DNA of 5,620 nt from JBPEXY01 sp052031065 (lineage in GTDB: Bacteria; Pseudomonadota; Gammaproteobacteria; Immundisolibacterales; Immundisolibacteraceae). The stretch's first letter is position 1. Each line of letters opens with the position of its first letter. The stretch is from positions 1-5,620 of the forward strand of contig JBPEXY010000098.1 of assembly GCA_052031065.1 (NCBI GenBank), read 5' to 3'. The position numbers were made by a program, and so were the translations under genes. This document shows, in pieces, positions 4,277 through 5,620 of this stretch. A model generated the notes under the pieces. The model saw nothing but the letters and a program-made list of their open reading frames with translations, had not been told where the DNA came from and searched no databases.

Positions 4277-5620
4277 TTAGCCGGCGGTCAGCTTTTCCGC
4301 CAGTTTCTCACCAACATGGTCCGCCCAGGCAGCAATCGTCAGGGTTGGCGGCCCACCAAGCGCATCGGGCACCACAGAGCCATCGGCAACATAAAGCCCG
4401 GGCAGGTCAAAAACCTCACCATTGCCGTTAACCACGCCGCGACTGACATCTCTACCTACACAGCAGCCCCCAAGAGCATGGATGGTAAAGGGCTTGTCGA
4501 GATAGTAGATTTTGCGTCCCGTCAGCCTGCTGACCTTCTGCCACGTACGCCTGATGCGTCCATAGATGGGGCTGTTGTCCGGGTTGTAATTAAGGCGCAG
4601 CTTGCCGCCGCGCCAGGTTACCGTACCGTCCTGCGCCTCATCTCCATAGCTTGCAGTAAAGGCGGTGCGCTTGAGTCGTTCACGAATAAAACGTGGCAAT
4701 GGCCAGAACTCCACCGCTGGCCAGCCACCACCGCCAAGCACCATTGGGTCATCAGGAGTTTCATCGCCGGTTTTAAGCTCAAAACCACCATGAAAAGGCA
4801 GTCCGGTACTCAGATCCCGATCCGGGTCGTTGTAGTCCCAGAAGGCAAAGTAGTCGCCATTACCACCGACATGAAACCCCAGGCGAGGCATACCCTTCAA
4901 CCCCTTATCCTGATCGCGGCTTTTCAGCAGCAGCCGAACGGTATTCATAGTGCCGCAACCAACAACGACATGGTCACTATAGAGCGCATGCTCCTGCCCG
5001 CTACGCAGGTCGCGAACATCAACCCGATAGCGGCTTGGAGACCCTGCGGGCTGTTGCGAAATTGACATGACTTCGGTCTGATCACGTAGATCCATGCCTT
5101 GATCAATCAAAGGTTTTATCAATAACCAGTCGAGGGTGGTTTTGGCACCACTGGGGGAACCCATGAAGCCATGGTTGTGGGGGTCTTCATAGTTCATCTC
5201 CCACCGCTCAGCCCCCTCTGGTGTCGTCACCTTCTGATGCTCCCCGATGGTTTTCGGGAATAGAAACCCCAGCCAGGTTGGAATTGCTTTGGTTGGACCC
5301 TGTAGCGGATCGTCGGGTCCCATACGTTCAGCGGCGGTGTGCGGTATTTTCATGTCTGCGTTGGGTTCAACCAGTTGCAGTCTTTCGATAACCCGCTGGT
5401 AATGACGTTCCATCTGGCTGGCATCCAGCCCCTCTGCACGGCCATCCCAATAAGCCTCATCAGCCGGTTTGCGCAGTACCGCGGAGTAGACATGGCTACC
5501 ACCACCTACGCTAGACGAGCAGATGGTATTCAGCCCCCGACCATGGAATATCTCGATCAGGCCATGGATATTCCATCTAAGCCGCCCGGTGGGAATCAGA
5601 GAGCTACTTACTGAACGCAG
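4277..5620 (-). CDS. GMC-family FAD-dependent oxidoreductase, 5' end cut by window edge
   Basis: The frame is open from the right edge to the TAA at 4277-4279, giving 447 residues; an internal ATG at 5413 is not the true start, because clear family sequence lies upstream of it. Visible marks are the VGGGSHVYS flavin-contact motif (5483-5509), GSPSGAKTTLDWLL, the second half of the FAD domain (VVVGCGTMNTVRLLLKSRD), the catalytic-His block HALGGCCVG (His codon 4478-4480) and the closing GMC motif GLYVADGSVVPDALGGPP. Family members run about 500-570 residues, so the missing part is the N-terminal dinucleotide-binding GxGxxG region. The enzyme oxidises an alcohol group with FAD and resembles the cholesterol oxidase/bacterial GMC branch; its substrate is unknown. 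At the usual second catalytic position (the Asn of an NP motif in cholesterol oxidase) a Pro is seen (codon 4349-4351). The gene is co-directional with the CBS gene, 216 bases apart. Confidence 0.92.
   Translation of the reverse strand: MRSVSSSLIPTGRLRWNIHGLIEIFHGRGLNTICSSSVGGGSHVYSAVLRKPADEAYWDGRAEGLDASQMERHYQRVIERLQLVEPNADMKIPHTAAERMGPDDPLQGPTKAIPTWLGFLFPKTIGEHQKVTTPEGAERWEMNYEDPHNHGFMGSPSGAKTTLDWLLIKPLIDQGMDLRDQTEVMSISQQPAGSPSRYRVDVRDLRSGQEHALYSDHVVVGCGTMNTVRLLLKSRDQDKGLKGMPRLGFHVGGNGDYFAFWDYNDPDRDLSTGLPFHGGFELKTGDETPDDPMVLGGGGWPAVEFWPLPRFIRERLKRTAFTASYGDEAQDGTVTWRGGKLRLNYNPDNSPIYGRIRRTWQKVSRLTGRKIYYLDKPFTIHALGGCCVGRDVSRGVVNGNGEVFDLPGLYVADGSVVPDALGGPPTLTIAAWADHVGEKLAEKLTAG
5543..5576. repeat. 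10-bp inverted repeat inside the GMC gene
   Basis: ATGGAATATC (5543-5552) and GATATTCCAT (5567-5576) are perfect complements around 14 bases. The arms lie within a coding stretch that matches the family (WNIHGLIEIFHG), so this may be chance; it could form an mRNA hairpin. Confidence 0.6.

Noticed and set aside
4166..5065. A 299-codon plus-strand open frame
   Set aside because: It runs antisense to the GMC gene and across the tandem repeat; its translation matches no family I recognise, while the minus strand has clear GMC motifs.
5411..5413. ATG at 5413 as the start of the GMC gene
   Set aside because: The frame stays open to the right edge and the upstream residues include the VGGGSHVYS motif of the family, so this Met is internal.

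Overview
All recognisable genes in this window lie on the minus strand, so the window reads right to left. It looks like a piece of an aerobic aromatic-compound degradation locus from a proteobacterium, probably a gammaproteobacterium. That placement is an inference from gene content and from the family resemblance of the dioxygenases and the truncated haemoglobin; the sequence alone does not fix the genus.

Right to left: (1) a GMC-family flavoprotein oxidoreductase whose N-terminus lies beyond the right edge (4277-5620); (2) a 216-base intergenic stretch with an 18-bp tandem repeat, a hairpin and inverted repeats; (3) a small stand-alone protein of two CBS domains (3599-4060); (4) a 142-base leader with nested palindromes; (5) a catechol 2,3-dioxygenase of the XylE type (2548-3456) whose stop codon overlaps the start of (6) a group II truncated haemoglobin (2117-2551); (7) a strong rho-independent terminator (2055-2088); (8) a palindrome-rich control region (1921-2054); (9) the alpha subunit (595-1920) and then the beta subunit (1-593, cut a few codons before its expected end) of a Rieske non-haem iron ring-hydroxylating dioxygenase.

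The chemistry fits an upper-plus-lower aromatic pathway. The Rieske oxygenase would dihydroxylate an aromatic ring, and the extradiol enzyme would cleave a catechol next to one of its hydroxyls. The enzymes that normally join these steps (cis-diol dehydrogenase, ferredoxin, ferredoxin reductase, ring-cleavage product hydrolase or dehydrogenase) are not in this window. The GMC enzyme may oxidise an alcohol side chain or an unrelated alcohol; its substrate cannot be read from the sequence.

The most interesting points are the translational coupling of an oxygen-binding haemoglobin to an oxygen-consuming, oxygen-sensitive ring-cleavage dioxygenase; a nested inverted-repeat leader that could hide the ribosome binding site of that dioxygenase; the recurrence of TGACC...GGTCA-type inverted repeats in all three intergenic regions; and an energy-sensor-like CBS protein between the catabolic genes.
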